Assembly (NCBI GenBank): GCA_964505065.1 | Contig: CAZDGF010000001.1 | Coordinates: 1 to 64,000, forward strand | Direction of reading: 5' to 3' | Length of the DNA stretch: 64,000 bases | Origin: JABMMZ01 sp964505065 | Lineage (GTDB): Bacteria > Bacteroidota > Bacteroidia > NS11-12g > UBA955 | In this document: positions 36,636-45,067 of the stretch, one piece after another | Position numbering within the stretch: the first letter of the stretch is position 1 | Layout: the number at the start of each line of letters is the position of its first letter | Program-made: the position numbers and the translations under genes | Notes under the pieces: model-generated | What the model was told of the DNA's origin: nothing | Seen by the model: the letters and a program-made list of their open reading frames with translations, nothing else | The model's database searches: none

Positions 36636-39275
36636 TTAAAACAAAGTTTTTTGCCCATCTAACTCTTCGGCAATTACATCGTTTACTATTTCTTTTTCTT
36701 CTTCTGTAGGCTTTTCTTCTATCCAGGCACCAATTTTTTCGCTCAATAGTTTTGCCGACTTAAATGTATCGTAAGTTACTTTATTGCCTATGGCTTTCCA
36801 GCCTTTTACCTCAATAAAATCTGCTAATTTTACCACTTCTGTTAGCTTTTCGCCTTTGGCATTTACGGTTTTTATTTCCACCTCGGGGTTTTCATGCGTG
36901 CTTGCCAGTATTAGTTTGCTGCTTGGTCGCTCGTTTATAAATAGAAACTTTTTACCTACGGTTAATGTTTCAATTAAAAAGCGTTTAACATAATAGTTTT
37001 TAGAGGATACATCGTAGTGAATACAACTAATAGGCTGCTTTTCATGAAATTTTTGAATTAATTCCAATTCATTGTTTTCGTAATGGTTGGTTAGTTCATT
37101 ATCAGTTAATTTATAGCTACCATCGGTTAAAATTGTGAGTATTTTATCTTCGCTTGTAAAATTGCCCAAATATTGCCCTCGCCCATCTACATTTAGCCTA
37201 CCAATATCGCTATCGTACCATATATCTCGCCCTTTAAAGGTAGATTTTCCTTTTTCTTTTAGCTCTACTTTGCGTATAGGGTGCTTGGTTAAAGTATTGC
37301 CTTTGCTGGTTCTGCCTTTTATTTCAAGGCTTGTAAAATCATAATCCAAATACTTAACTTTTGCACTTGCCATATTGCTTAAATGAATACCTATTTTCTC
37401 TGCCTCGCTGTTGTTATTGGCACTAAAATAAAGCACTTTGCTACCTGCTGTCTCCATAGTTAGATTGTATTCTTTATCTCTAATTACACCCAATACGTTG
37501 AAGCGTTTAACATAACTTACACCAGTTTTGCCATCGTAATAGGCAACATTATATACCTTGCGCTCATCATTTTTGCGGTACACATCTACATACAATAAGT
37601 CTTTACCCATAAAAGATTTATCTGTAACCTTGCTTACTATATATGTACCATTTTTTCTAAATGCTATAACATCGTCTATATCCGAACAATCGCATATATA
37701 GGTGTCTTTTTTAAGCCCATAGCCTACAAAACCTTCGGCATAGTTGGCATACAACTTTTCGTTGGCTACTGCTACAGCATTTGTTTCTATTTTATCAAAC
37801 AGCCTAATTTCTGTTTTGCGCTCTCTCCCTTTGCCATATTTTTTTATTAAATTTTTAAAATACTCTATGGCAAATTCTGTTAAATGTTCTAAATGGTTTT
37901 TTACTTCATCTATACCGCCCTCCAAACCTTTAATATACTCATCGGCTTTAAAACTATCAAACTTAGATATACGCTTAATCCTTATTTCGGGAAGTCTTGC
38001 AATATCCTCCATAGTAACCTCTCTGCGCAAAAGCTTTTTAAAAGGTTTTAATTTTTTATCTATGGTGTCTAATATTTCTTCCCAAGTTTCGCATTCTTCT
38101 ATATTGCGGTATATTTTATTTTCTATAAATATTTTTTCTAAGGAGCTAAAATGCCATTTATCTTCCAAATGCCCAAGCTCGTTTTGCAATTCTATTTTTA
38201 AAAGATTAAGGGTATTATCAGTGCTGGTTTTTAGCATTTCGTTAACACCTAAAAACAGGGGCTTATCCTCCACAATAACACAAGCATTGGGCGAAATACT
38301 AATTTCGCAATCTGTAAAAGCATACAGGGCATCTATGGTCATATCTGTGCTTACACCAGGTGCAAGTTGCACCTCTATTTCCACATCTTTTGCGGTATTG
38401 TCTATTACCTTTTTTACCTTTATTTTGCCATTGTCGTTGGCTTTTAAAATGCTATCTATTATGCTTTCGGTAGTAGTGCCAAAGGGAATTTCTTTTATCA
38501 ATACTTTTTTACCATCGGCATTTTCTATTTTGGCTCTGCAACGTATTTTTCCGCCTCTTCTACCATCGTTATAATTGGTAAAATCTGCCATACCGCCTGT
38601 TAAAAAATCAGGTAGAATATTGGTGCGTTTACCTTTCAAAATATCAATACTTGCCTCGCAAAGTTCTATAAAATTATGGGGCATTATTTTGGTAGCCAAG
38701 CCTACGGCTATACCCTCCACCCCTTGTGCCAGCACCAATGGAAACTTTATTGGCAGGGTTACAGGCTCACGCTTTCGCCCATCGTAACTTATTTGCCATA
38801 CTGTTGTTTCTTCATTAAAAGTAACCTCCAATGCAAATTTAGATAGCCTTGCCTCAATATAACGTGGTGCTGCTGCTCTATCGCCTGTTCTAATATCGCC
38901 CCAGTTTCCTTGGGTTTCTATCATTAGGTCTTTTTGCCCCATGTTTACAATGGCTTCGCCTATGGCTGCATCGCCATGCGGATGATACTGCATAGCCGAA
39001 CCTATAATATTGGCTACTTTATTGAAACGACCATCGTCCATTTCTTTCATTACATGCAGTATTCTGCGTTGTACAGGCTTTAGTCCATCGTATAAATTAG
39101 GTACAGCACGTTCTAAAATTACATAGCTGGCATACTCTAAAAACCAATTTTCGTATAAGCCAGATACAGGCAATATTTCGTTGCCGTCTCTATGCCCATG
39201 GTGTATAATATCATCGCCTTTGGGTTGGTTTATTGGTTCGTCTTGGTTTTCTATTGGGTCGTGGTTTTCTGCCAT
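36636..39275 (-). CDS. parC: topoisomerase IV subunit A
   Basis: 879 residues. It decatenates chromosomes with ParE. The catalytic region has QYHPHGDAAIGEAIVNMGQK (Ala104 lies next to the position of E. coli ParC Ser80, here Ala103) and RTGDRAAAPRYIEARLSK with Tyr139 as the DNA-linking residue. The GDRAAAPRYIEARLSK variant distinguishes Bacteroidota ParC from GyrA (AAMRYTE here). No GyrA-box is found in the C-terminal beta-pinwheel. The C-terminus ends DGQKTLF. parE is not adjacent in this window. It is separated from prfB by about 130 nt. Confidence 0.95.
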   Translation of the reverse strand: MAENHDPIENQDEPINQPKGDDIIHHGHRDGNEILPVSGLYENWFLEYASYVILERAVPNLYDGLKPVQRRILHVMKEMDDGRFNKVANIIGSAMQYHPHGDAAIGEAIVNMGQKDLMIETQGNWGDIRTGDRAAAPRYIEARLSKFALEVTFNEETTVWQISYDGRKREPVTLPIKFPLVLAQGVEGIAVGLATKIMPHNFIELCEASIDILKGKRTNILPDFLTGGMADFTNYNDGRRGGKIRCRAKIENADGKKVLIKEIPFGTTTESIIDSILKANDNGKIKVKKVIDNTAKDVEIEVQLAPGVSTDMTIDALYAFTDCEISISPNACVIVEDKPLFLGVNEMLKTSTDNTLNLLKIELQNELGHLEDKWHFSSLEKIFIENKIYRNIEECETWEEILDTIDKKLKPFKKLLRREVTMEDIARLPEIRIKRISKFDSFKADEYIKGLEGGIDEVKNHLEHLTEFAIEYFKNLIKKYGKGRERKTEIRLFDKIETNAVAVANEKLYANYAEGFVGYGLKKDTYICDCSDIDDVIAFRKNGTYIVSKVTDKSFMGKDLLYVDVYRKNDERKVYNVAYYDGKTGVSYVKRFNVLGVIRDKEYNLTMETAGSKVLYFSANNNSEAEKIGIHLSNMASAKVKYLDYDFTSLEIKGRTSKGNTLTKHPIRKVELKEKGKSTFKGRDIWYDSDIGRLNVDGRGQYLGNFTSEDKILTILTDGSYKLTDNELTNHYENNELELIQKFHEKQPISCIHYDVSSKNYYVKRFLIETLTVGKKFLFINERPSSKLILASTHENPEVEIKTVNAKGEKLTEVVKLADFIEVKGWKAIGNKVTYDTFKSAKLLSEKIGAWIEEKPTEEEKEIVNDVIAEELDGQKTLF

Positions 39276-39424
39276 TTTTTTAAGTAAAAAAACTAAAGCA
39301 CGAAAATAATGGCTATTTATATAGCTTGTTTTAAAAGTTATAAACTTTTTTGTGTGTAATACGTTTGGGTTGGTATTGGTCTTATTTGTGGTAGCAGAAT
39401 AAGGCTTAACAATATTTTAAACAT

Positions 39425-39454
39425 AAAAAAATGGTTCAAGGAGACTCGAACCAT
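39425..39454 (-). terminator. predicted intrinsic terminator of the tetR-aarF transcript
   Basis: On the minus strand ATGGTTC pairs with GAACCAT (7 bp, loop of 10 nt) and is followed by a run of seven T. It is about 300 nt past the stop of the aarF-like gene, with the repeat in between. Confidence 0.55.
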
Positions 39455-39512
39455 AGCTTTAAATTATTTTATATAAAAAGTAAGTGAAAATAAAGCAGCG
39501 GTATAATTTATT

Positions 39513-39666
39513 TTAACCCAAATTCAGCAATAGAATTGCTGAATCGAATAACAAATTGTAAATCATGTTTTTACAAAACATAATTGCAATTTTTAAATCG
39601 GGGTTAATCCCAACTAAATCAAATAGTTCGATTTTTCAAATCTCCAATTTATTAATTTGGGTTTAA
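39513..39666. repeat. TTAA-bounded structured repeat, copy A
   Basis: The element from CCCAAATT (39517) to AATTTGGG (ending 39661) is 145 nt with 8-nt terminal inverted repeats and TTAA on each side. Inside are several hairpins: ATTCAGCAAT-AGA-ATTGCTGAAT, ATGTTTT-TAC-AAAACAT and GGG-TTAAT-CCC. It differs from copy B at 41822-41975 at only 4 positions and has the same orientation. It lies downstream of the tetR-aarF operon. No frame longer than a few codons; MITE-like. Confidence 0.85.
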
Positions 39667-39757
39667 GTTACTCAATGCAATACAGCTAATAAAAAGTAAT
39701 ATTATTTTTGATTTCATACTTTATGAAACGTAACAAAGGAAAAAATGTTACAATGTT

Positions 39758-41050
39758 TTATTTTTCTATCTCCACCTCTGCCCCTATCAAATTTAAAATA
39801 CTATACAAACCAAAGCATGTTCTATTGATATAAATGGCATCTTGAGGTCCACGGGCACCATTGGCTTCTTTTAGTTCTACCATTTTGCTAAACTTTTCGC
39901 CAAGGGCATATATTTTTTTAAAATATTCATCATCGCCAAAATTAAAGGTTTTGCTGTTAAATGGCTTGCCTAAAAGCAATAGCATTTCCCTAAAAGCTTC
40001 TTTTAATACAGGCACTATTTTAGGGCTATCTTCCTCCAATAAATATTTCAATTTATACATAATGCGTGTAAACTCTTGCTCATCGTTTATAGCATCAGAA
40101 TTTAGCAATCTAAAATAATCTTTGTGAAACTCTTCTTCTATTTCTTTTACACAACCAAAGTCTATAACCGCTAAATCGAAAGTTGGAGTAATAATAAAAT
40201 TGCCTGGGTGTGGGTCGGCATGTACTGTTTTTATTACAAATATTTGATGCCAATAAAAATTCCAAATAGCCTGGCCTACTTTGTTTCTTATGGCTTGCGA
40301 GTGGTTTTGTTTTACAAATTCTGTAAGCGGCATGCCCTCTATCCAATCCATAGTTAATATACGGCTACTGCTTTTATCTTTGTAATATTGAGGAAAAATA
40401 ACACCTTCAATATGCTTGCATTCATTAGAAATATAAACCGAGCGTTTTAATTCTAACTCGTAATCGGTTTCTTCTAATAATTTATTTTCTACTTCTTTAA
40501 AATATTTTTCAATATCCTTGCCTTTTAAGTTCAATAAGCGTGTAGCAAAAGGGCGAATAAGTTTCAAATCGCTACTTACACTTTCAGCCACACCAGGGTA
40601 TTGCACCTTTACAGCATAAGTTTTATTGTTTAAAGTGGCTTTGTGCACCTGCCCAATACTTGCTGCATGTTTAGCAATTTTTTCAAATGTATTAAATAAA
40701 TCTAAAGGCGATTTGTTAAACTGTTGGTTAAAGGTTTTTAACACCAAAGGATAACTTAATGGCGGTGCAGAATATTGCGCCATTTGAAACTTATTTTGAT
40801 AAGCCGCTGGCATAATATTTTTATCCATACTTAGCATTTGTGCTACTTTTAACGCACTCCCTTTCAACTTGCTTAAAGTATCGTAAATATCTTCGGCATT
40901 GTCTTCGTTCAGCTCGTCTTTTGTTGTTTCAGAATCGAAGGCTTTTTTAACGTAATATTTTATGTAATTGCCACCCACTTTTACGCCAGTGCCAGCAAAA
41001 CTTGCTGCACGTTTTATTTTAGATGTTGGAATACTTATTTGCTCTTTCAT
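39758..41050 (-). CDS. ABC1/UbiB-type atypical kinase resembling eukaryotic COQ8/ADCK3
   Basis: 430 residues. Motifs of the atypical kinase family are visible in order: KLKGSALKVAQMLSMD (61-76), equivalent to the KxGQ helix but reading KVAQ; HAASIGQVHKA (128-138), equivalent to the Ala-rich AAAS nucleotide loop; AVKVQYPGVA with Lys148; VHADPHPGNF (catalytic loop); and AVIDFG (metal-binding DFG). The KGSALKxxQMLS and KxQYPGVAxS phrases resemble mitochondrial COQ8A/ADCK3 more than E. coli UbiB. COQ8/UbiB are ATPases that help ubiquinone synthesis; Bacteroidota normally use menaquinone, so the role here is unclear. It is 12 nt downstream of tetR, so one operon. Confidence 0.88.
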   Translation of the reverse strand: MKEQISIPTSKIKRAASFAGTGVKVGGNYIKYYVKKAFDSETTKDELNEDNAEDIYDTLSKLKGSALKVAQMLSMDKNIMPAAYQNKFQMAQYSAPPLSYPLVLKTFNQQFNKSPLDLFNTFEKIAKHAASIGQVHKATLNNKTYAVKVQYPGVAESVSSDLKLIRPFATRLLNLKGKDIEKYFKEVENKLLEETDYELELKRSVYISNECKHIEGVIFPQYYKDKSSSRILTMDWIEGMPLTEFVKQNHSQAIRNKVGQAIWNFYWHQIFVIKTVHADPHPGNFIITPTFDLAVIDFGCVKEIEEEFHKDYFRLLNSDAINDEQEFTRIMYKLKYLLEEDSPKIVPVLKEAFREMLLLLGKPFNSKTFNFGDDEYFKKIYALGEKFSKMVELKEANGARGPQDAIYINRTCFGLYSILNLIGAEVEIEK

Positions 41051-41062
41051 TTTGTTGTAAAA

Positions 41063-41719
41063 TTATTTTTTAACAACATTTTGAAACAAAAATTTGCCTA
41101 AATCCAACATGCTATCCAATGCACTTTTGCCCATTAGTTCAAGCATTAAGTTTACAGATTTTTCAATAGCAGCATCTGTTTTTTCAAAATTTTTGCTACT
41201 ATCGTTTTGCCAAAAGTTTAGAATAAACATGGTATTTAGCCATACAGCATTGTAATATTTTTCTGAAATTAGTTTTCTATCTTCCAATTCATTTTGAGCC
41301 AAGCCTTCTTGTATGGCTTGTTTAGCAAAATTTTCTATTTGTTCTTTAAATGCCTTTAGGTTTTTATGCAATGGCTTGCCATCTTTCAAGCTGTAAATAA
41401 AATAACTTCTATTTTTATTCAAAGCCTCTTGAAGTGTATAAAAAAAACCTAACACTTTTTCTCGTGTATTATACTCTGCATATTCTGTTGAAGCCATAAG
41501 GCTATTGATAGTATTTTCTGCAGCATTTTTCCATATTTCTTCATCAATAGCTGTAAAAGAAGTGTAATACTTATAAAACTCATTTTCAGCAATGCCTATT
41601 TGTTTGGTAAATGAATATATACTGGCAGGTTGTTTGTTTTCCGTTAGAACATAATCCATATAATGTTCCATTATTTTTTTTGCAAAATTTTCGGGTTGTT
41701 TTTGAGTTTTGGCAGGCAT
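41063..41719 (-). CDS. TetR-family transcriptional regulator
   Basis: 218 residues. The N-terminal helix-turn-helix covers about 10-60: FAKKIMEHYMDYV, ASIYSFTKQIGIAENEFYKY and YTSFTAIDEEIWK, the usual TetR start with a KYY/YYT recognition helix. The C-terminal ~150 residues are helical and should bind a ligand. It is the first gene of an operon with the COQ8-like kinase and probably controls it. Both genes lie between the two copies of the TTAA-bounded repeat. Confidence 0.85.
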   Translation of the reverse strand: MPAKTQKQPENFAKKIMEHYMDYVLTENKQPASIYSFTKQIGIAENEFYKYYTSFTAIDEEIWKNAAENTINSLMASTEYAEYNTREKVLGFFYTLQEALNKNRSYFIYSLKDGKPLHKNLKAFKEQIENFAKQAIQEGLAQNELEDRKLISEKYYNAVWLNTMFILNFWQNDSSKNFEKTDAAIEKSVNLMLELMGKSALDSMLDLGKFLFQNVVKK

Positions 41720-41821
41720 AATGTTTGGGGTTTTAAAATTAACAATACAAACTTAAAAATGTTAGGCTTAAGCTAGATTTTTATTCCGTTAGAAAATAAT
41801 GAATTACCGATAAATTTTATA

Positions 41822-41975
41822 TTAACCCAAATTCAGCAATAGAATTGCTGAATCGAATAACAAATTGCAAATCATGTTTTTACAAAACATAATTGCAATT
41901 TTTAAATCGGGGTTAATCCCAACTAAATCAAATAGTTCAATTTTTCAAATCTCCTATTGATTAATTTGGGATTAA
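41822..41975. repeat. TTAA-bounded structured repeat, copy B
   Basis: Same element as at 39513-39666, from CCCAAATT (41826) to AATTTGGG (ending 41970), 145 nt, TTAA at 41822-41825 and 41972-41975. It matches copy A except for 4 substitutions and is in the same orientation. It lies upstream of tetR. No coding potential. Confidence 0.85.
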
Positions 41976-42000
41976 TCTATTGCTTTTATAAAGTAAAAAT

Positions 42001-42075
42001 TAGATTCTGAACTATATCAGGGAGCGCAGCGGAATAATCTTTTTTCAGAGCATCCCGCATTTGCGGGACAGAATG
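42001..42075. repeat. intergenic repeat with hairpin, long version
   Basis: It contains AGATTCTGAA, a GC-richer middle (GGAGCGCAGCGGAAT), AATCTTTTTTCAGAGC and the hairpin TCCCGCA-TT-TGCGGGA (42053-42068). The two outer strings also occur, joined without the middle and in the reverse orientation, at 6690-6713. Confidence 0.5.
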
Positions 42076-42105
42076 ACCACACAATTTGCGTATAAATCTA
42101 TTCTT

Positions 42106-43134
42106 TTAATTAATAGCTCTTCTATCTAAAGCAGCTTGGTAGCGTTTGGCATTTAGTAAATGTTCGCTATAGGTAGTTGCAAAATTATGATAACCGCTAA
42201 AATCTTCTTTGGCACACATAAATAAATAATTATGTGGTGTGTAATTTAAAACAGCCTCTATGGCTTGTTTGCTTGGAATACAAATTGGTCCTGGCGGCAA
42301 GCCCTTGTTTTTGTAAGTATTATATGGCGAATTTACTTGCAAATGTGTGTTGTAAATTCTTTTCAATGTAGGGTCGTTAAGGGCAAATTTTACAGTTGGG
42401 TCGGCTTGTAAAGGCATACCAATATTAAGGCGATTAATATACATACTTGCCACAGCAGGCATTTCATCTTTTTTATTGGTTTCTTTGCTTACTATACTTG
42501 CTAATATGGCTACCTCTATTGGCGACAAGCCAATGTTTTTGGCTTTATTCAATTTATTTTCATCCCAATACAAATTATATTCTTTGTAAAGCCTTTGCAT
42601 TAGTTCATCTGCTTGGGTATGCCAAAAAGTGTTGTAGGTATCGGGCAGCAGCATGGCATATATGGTTTGAGGCGTAAATCCAAAAGTATCTAAATAAACA
42701 GAATCAGACAAAAGAAACATAAAATCTTGTGCATCTGGCTCTAATTTTTCACCACATAAATTGGCAAAACTTTCTATACTCGATAAGCCTTTAATGGTAA
42801 AATTTACCGTTTGGCTTTTGCCTGCTCTAAATAATTTTACCACTTCTACCATTGTCATTTCTGGTTTTAACTCATATCGTCCTCTTTTCATCCAACGTTC
42901 AAGGTTCATTTTATGGGCTATTTTTTTAAATAAAAATGGATATTTAAGCCCACATTCATTGGTTAGTTTTTCGGTTAGGGTTTCAATATTGTCATTGTTA
43001 TTTAGTTTTACAAAAAAAGGTGTATTAATATTGGTAGCTTTGGTTTTATAAAAGTAATAAGCTGTACCTCCTCCAATTAGAACGATTGCAACTATTGCAA
43101 TAAGAATTTTAGGAAGATATTTTTTTAATCCCAT
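42106..43134 (-). CDS. mltG: endolytic murein transglycosylase MltG
   Basis: 342 residues. One N-terminal transmembrane helix (about 8-27), then a LysM-like/YceG region and the catalytic domain. The active-site helix reads EVAILASIVSKETNKKDEMP, with the conserved Glu of SKET, and the following ASMYINRLNIGMPLQADPTV is the family signature. PLLPDTYNTFW-type and GPICIPSKQAIEAVLN motifs are also present. It cuts nascent peptidoglycan strands at the periplasmic face of the inner membrane and sets glycan length. Its start overlaps the end of the Uma2 gene by 10 nt. Confidence 0.95.
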   Translation of the reverse strand: MGLKKYLPKILIAIVAIVLIGGGTAYYFYKTKATNINTPFFVKLNNNDNIETLTEKLTNECGLKYPFLFKKIAHKMNLERWMKRGRYELKPEMTMVEVVKLFRAGKSQTVNFTIKGLSSIESFANLCGEKLEPDAQDFMFLLSDSVYLDTFGFTPQTIYAMLLPDTYNTFWHTQADELMQRLYKEYNLYWDENKLNKAKNIGLSPIEVAILASIVSKETNKKDEMPAVASMYINRLNIGMPLQADPTVKFALNDPTLKRIYNTHLQVNSPYNTYKNKGLPPGPICIPSKQAIEAVLNYTPHNYLFMCAKEDFSGYHNFATTYSEHLLNAKRYQAALDRRAIN

Positions 43135-43733
43135 GTTTTTACTCTGTAAAAAATATCGTTTACAGCCACTTTTAATTTGGGAAATAAAATACTTTGTGTT
43201 TCCATATCTAAAGTAAATGGTTTTAAACCTATGTATTTTCCATTTTGTAAAACATATATCAAAACAATTCTATTTTCAATATCTATTATCCAATATTCTT
43301 TTATGCCACATTCCTCATACAGCTCAAATTTGGTTTTTAAATCGTGTTTTGTATTTGTAGGCGAAAGTATTTCTACCACTAAATCGGGAGAGCCATTGCA
43401 GCCTTGCTTATCCAATAAATCTTCATTGCAAATAATACATAAATCTGGCTGAACTACAGTATAATTTTTCTTTTGATTTGGGGTGTATAATCTTACATCG
43501 AAAGGAGCCAAAAAAACATTGCAAGGTTGTTTTTTAAACAAACTCAACATCTCTGTTCCTACATTTGTAATAACCCTTTGATGGTTATTATTAGGACCTG
43601 GGCTCATTTTAAAAATTTTACCTTTTATCAATTCTACTCTTTCAGAAAATTTCCAACTCATATAATCTAAATAAGTGTATTCCTTATCTAAATTCAATTG
43701 GTTGTATTCTACAATTGGCTCGTTTACTTCCAT
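43125..43733 (-). CDS. Uma2-family (DUF820) PD-(D/E)XK nuclease-like protein
   Basis: 202 residues from ATG 43733 (MEVNEPIVEYNQLNLDKEYT). The longer frame to 43859 adds residues of a poor kind inside the upstream gene. The core has YTVVQPDLCIIC, GSPDLVVEILSPTNTKHDLK and YEECGIKEYWIIDIENRIVL, the usual Uma2 order with Asp and Glu of a restriction-endonuclease-like fold. The family is widespread and its function unproven; some members are linked to mobile DNA. It sits between the T9SS plug gene (34 nt) and mltG (10-nt overlap), so it is part of the operon. Confidence 0.85.
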   Translation of the reverse strand: MEVNEPIVEYNQLNLDKEYTYLDYMSWKFSERVELIKGKIFKMSPGPNNNHQRVITNVGTEMLSLFKKQPCNVFLAPFDVRLYTPNQKKNYTVVQPDLCIICNEDLLDKQGCNGSPDLVVEILSPTNTKHDLKTKFELYEECGIKEYWIIDIENRIVLIYVLQNGKYIGLKPFTLDMETQSILFPKLKVAVNDIFYRVKTWD

Positions 43734-43767
43734 AATGATTACAAATTTATAAAAAAGTATTGAATTT

Positions 43768-45045
43768 TTATCGCTTTGCCGAATTGCAACGCACAGTACC
43801 CAACAATTCATCGTACTGCATAAAAGGATTTTTATTATAAACCATAATATGGTAATCATTTTCAGTATTCATGTGGTTGCCTTCTGTATTTGAAAGCTCT
43901 ACTTTTGTTGCATCATTTGCATTTGGTGTTACATAATAATAATCGTAATATGCTTGCTTTAGAACCAAAGTAGCTTCATATTGGTTAAAATTGGCATTCC
44001 ATTCCATTTTAAATTCTTCTTTCATTTGCCAATCAGAAAGCTCTCCAAATATGTAAACATCTTTATCCAATTTATCGCTAACAAAGGTAAAATGCACGCT
44101 TGCATAATCACCCTCTATTCCACCTCCATCTTTAATGGCATTGTCTCTATTGTCAACCACACGTTTGCCATTAAAATCTATCGTTTGCAAATAAGGTAAA
44201 TTTGCTTTTGTAGCATCGTTATAAAGCACTGCATGTTTTACATTGTTTTCCATGTATTTTCTTCTAACATTAAAACTTAGAAAACGCAAACTGCGAATAT
44301 CAAAATATCTAAACTCATTGCCTGCATCAAATAAATTGCCTTGTTCATAATTAAAATCTAATACTCTGCCGTTTATCATTCTGGGTTTTAAATCTGTTAT
44401 GGTATTATCCCAACGTAGGTTTTGCATTATTACAGTTTTTACATCTATCATTGGGTTTGGTACAATATTCTGCCCCATATCTACAGTAAAATCTATTTCT
44501 TGTTTTGTAAATCTTAAAGCAGGATTAGTAGCACTATTGGCAGTGGCTTTGATAATAAATTTATCATCTACAACCATAAATCTACGGGTAAGCACAACAT
44601 CGTTTTCATCAAAATTGCGGTACACTTTTAAAATATAATTGCCAGATAGCTTTGGTTTCATATCTGCCGTAGGAAAATCTATTTCATAATGCGTAAATTG
44701 CTGAAATGTACTTGTGGAAAAAGAATAATTGTTAATATTTTCAAAAAAAATACCTGACATATACTCATTGGGGCGTAAGGGCGAAAGCTCCCAATTTGCC
44801 GAGCAATGAATATAAGTATATTGGTAATTATCGTTTTCAGATTTTAACTCATCAAACAATAATTGTAATTGCTGGCTGCTGTTCAAATCTATGGCAGGAA
44901 ATCTTTCGTAGCTGCCACTTTGGGTAAGCATTACAGTTTTTATTTCTGGCTCATATACATAATTAGTGTATTGGGTAGGTACATAAGCAGCTTTTATAAA
45001 AAAAGGACAAATAGAAAGTGTTAAAAAAAGAATTAGCTTGTTCAT
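43768..45045 (-). CDS. T9SS plug-family protein (DUF5103)
   Basis: 425 residues with a signal peptide (MNKLILFLTLSICPFFIKA). It matches DUF5103, the type IX secretion plug protein: YEPEIKTVMLTQSGSYERFP, the strand-rich middle YTYIHCSANWELSPLRPNEY, and SGNYILKVYRNFDENDVVLT near residue 155. Known role: members associate with the SprA translocon and help close the channel when idle. This agrees with the type A and type B cargo in the window. It lies between the ABC-F gene (22 nt upstream) and the Uma2 gene. Confidence 0.85.
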   Translation of the reverse strand: MNKLILFLTLSICPFFIKAAYVPTQYTNYVYEPEIKTVMLTQSGSYERFPAIDLNSSQQLQLLFDELKSENDNYQYTYIHCSANWELSPLRPNEYMSGIFFENINNYSFSTSTFQQFTHYEIDFPTADMKPKLSGNYILKVYRNFDENDVVLTRRFMVVDDKFIIKATANSATNPALRFTKQEIDFTVDMGQNIVPNPMIDVKTVIMQNLRWDNTITDLKPRMINGRVLDFNYEQGNLFDAGNEFRYFDIRSLRFLSFNVRRKYMENNVKHAVLYNDATKANLPYLQTIDFNGKRVVDNRDNAIKDGGGIEGDYASVHFTFVSDKLDKDVYIFGELSDWQMKEEFKMEWNANFNQYEATLVLKQAYYDYYYVTPNANDATKVELSNTEGNHMNTENDYHIMVYNKNPFMQYDELLGTVRCNSAKR

Positions 45046-45067
45046 TTATTTTTTATTTTTTTCAATA

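Larger units (their letters stand above)
39276..39757. other. 482-bp intergenic region
   Basis: No gene found. It contains a minus-strand terminator-like hairpin (39425-39454) and a TTAA-bounded repeat (39513-39666), each listed separately. The rest is AT-rich with no motif I can support. Confidence 0.6.

Noticed and set aside
39431..39454. possible tRNA T-arm remnant (ACTCGAACC)
   Set aside because: The sequence is better explained as a 7-bp terminator stem followed by seven T on the minus strand.
39513..41975. integron attC sites around tetR-aarF
   Set aside because: The ends do not fit the RYYYAAC/GTTRRRY core pattern well, there is no integrase in the window, and the two copies are too similar to each other for typical attC sites.
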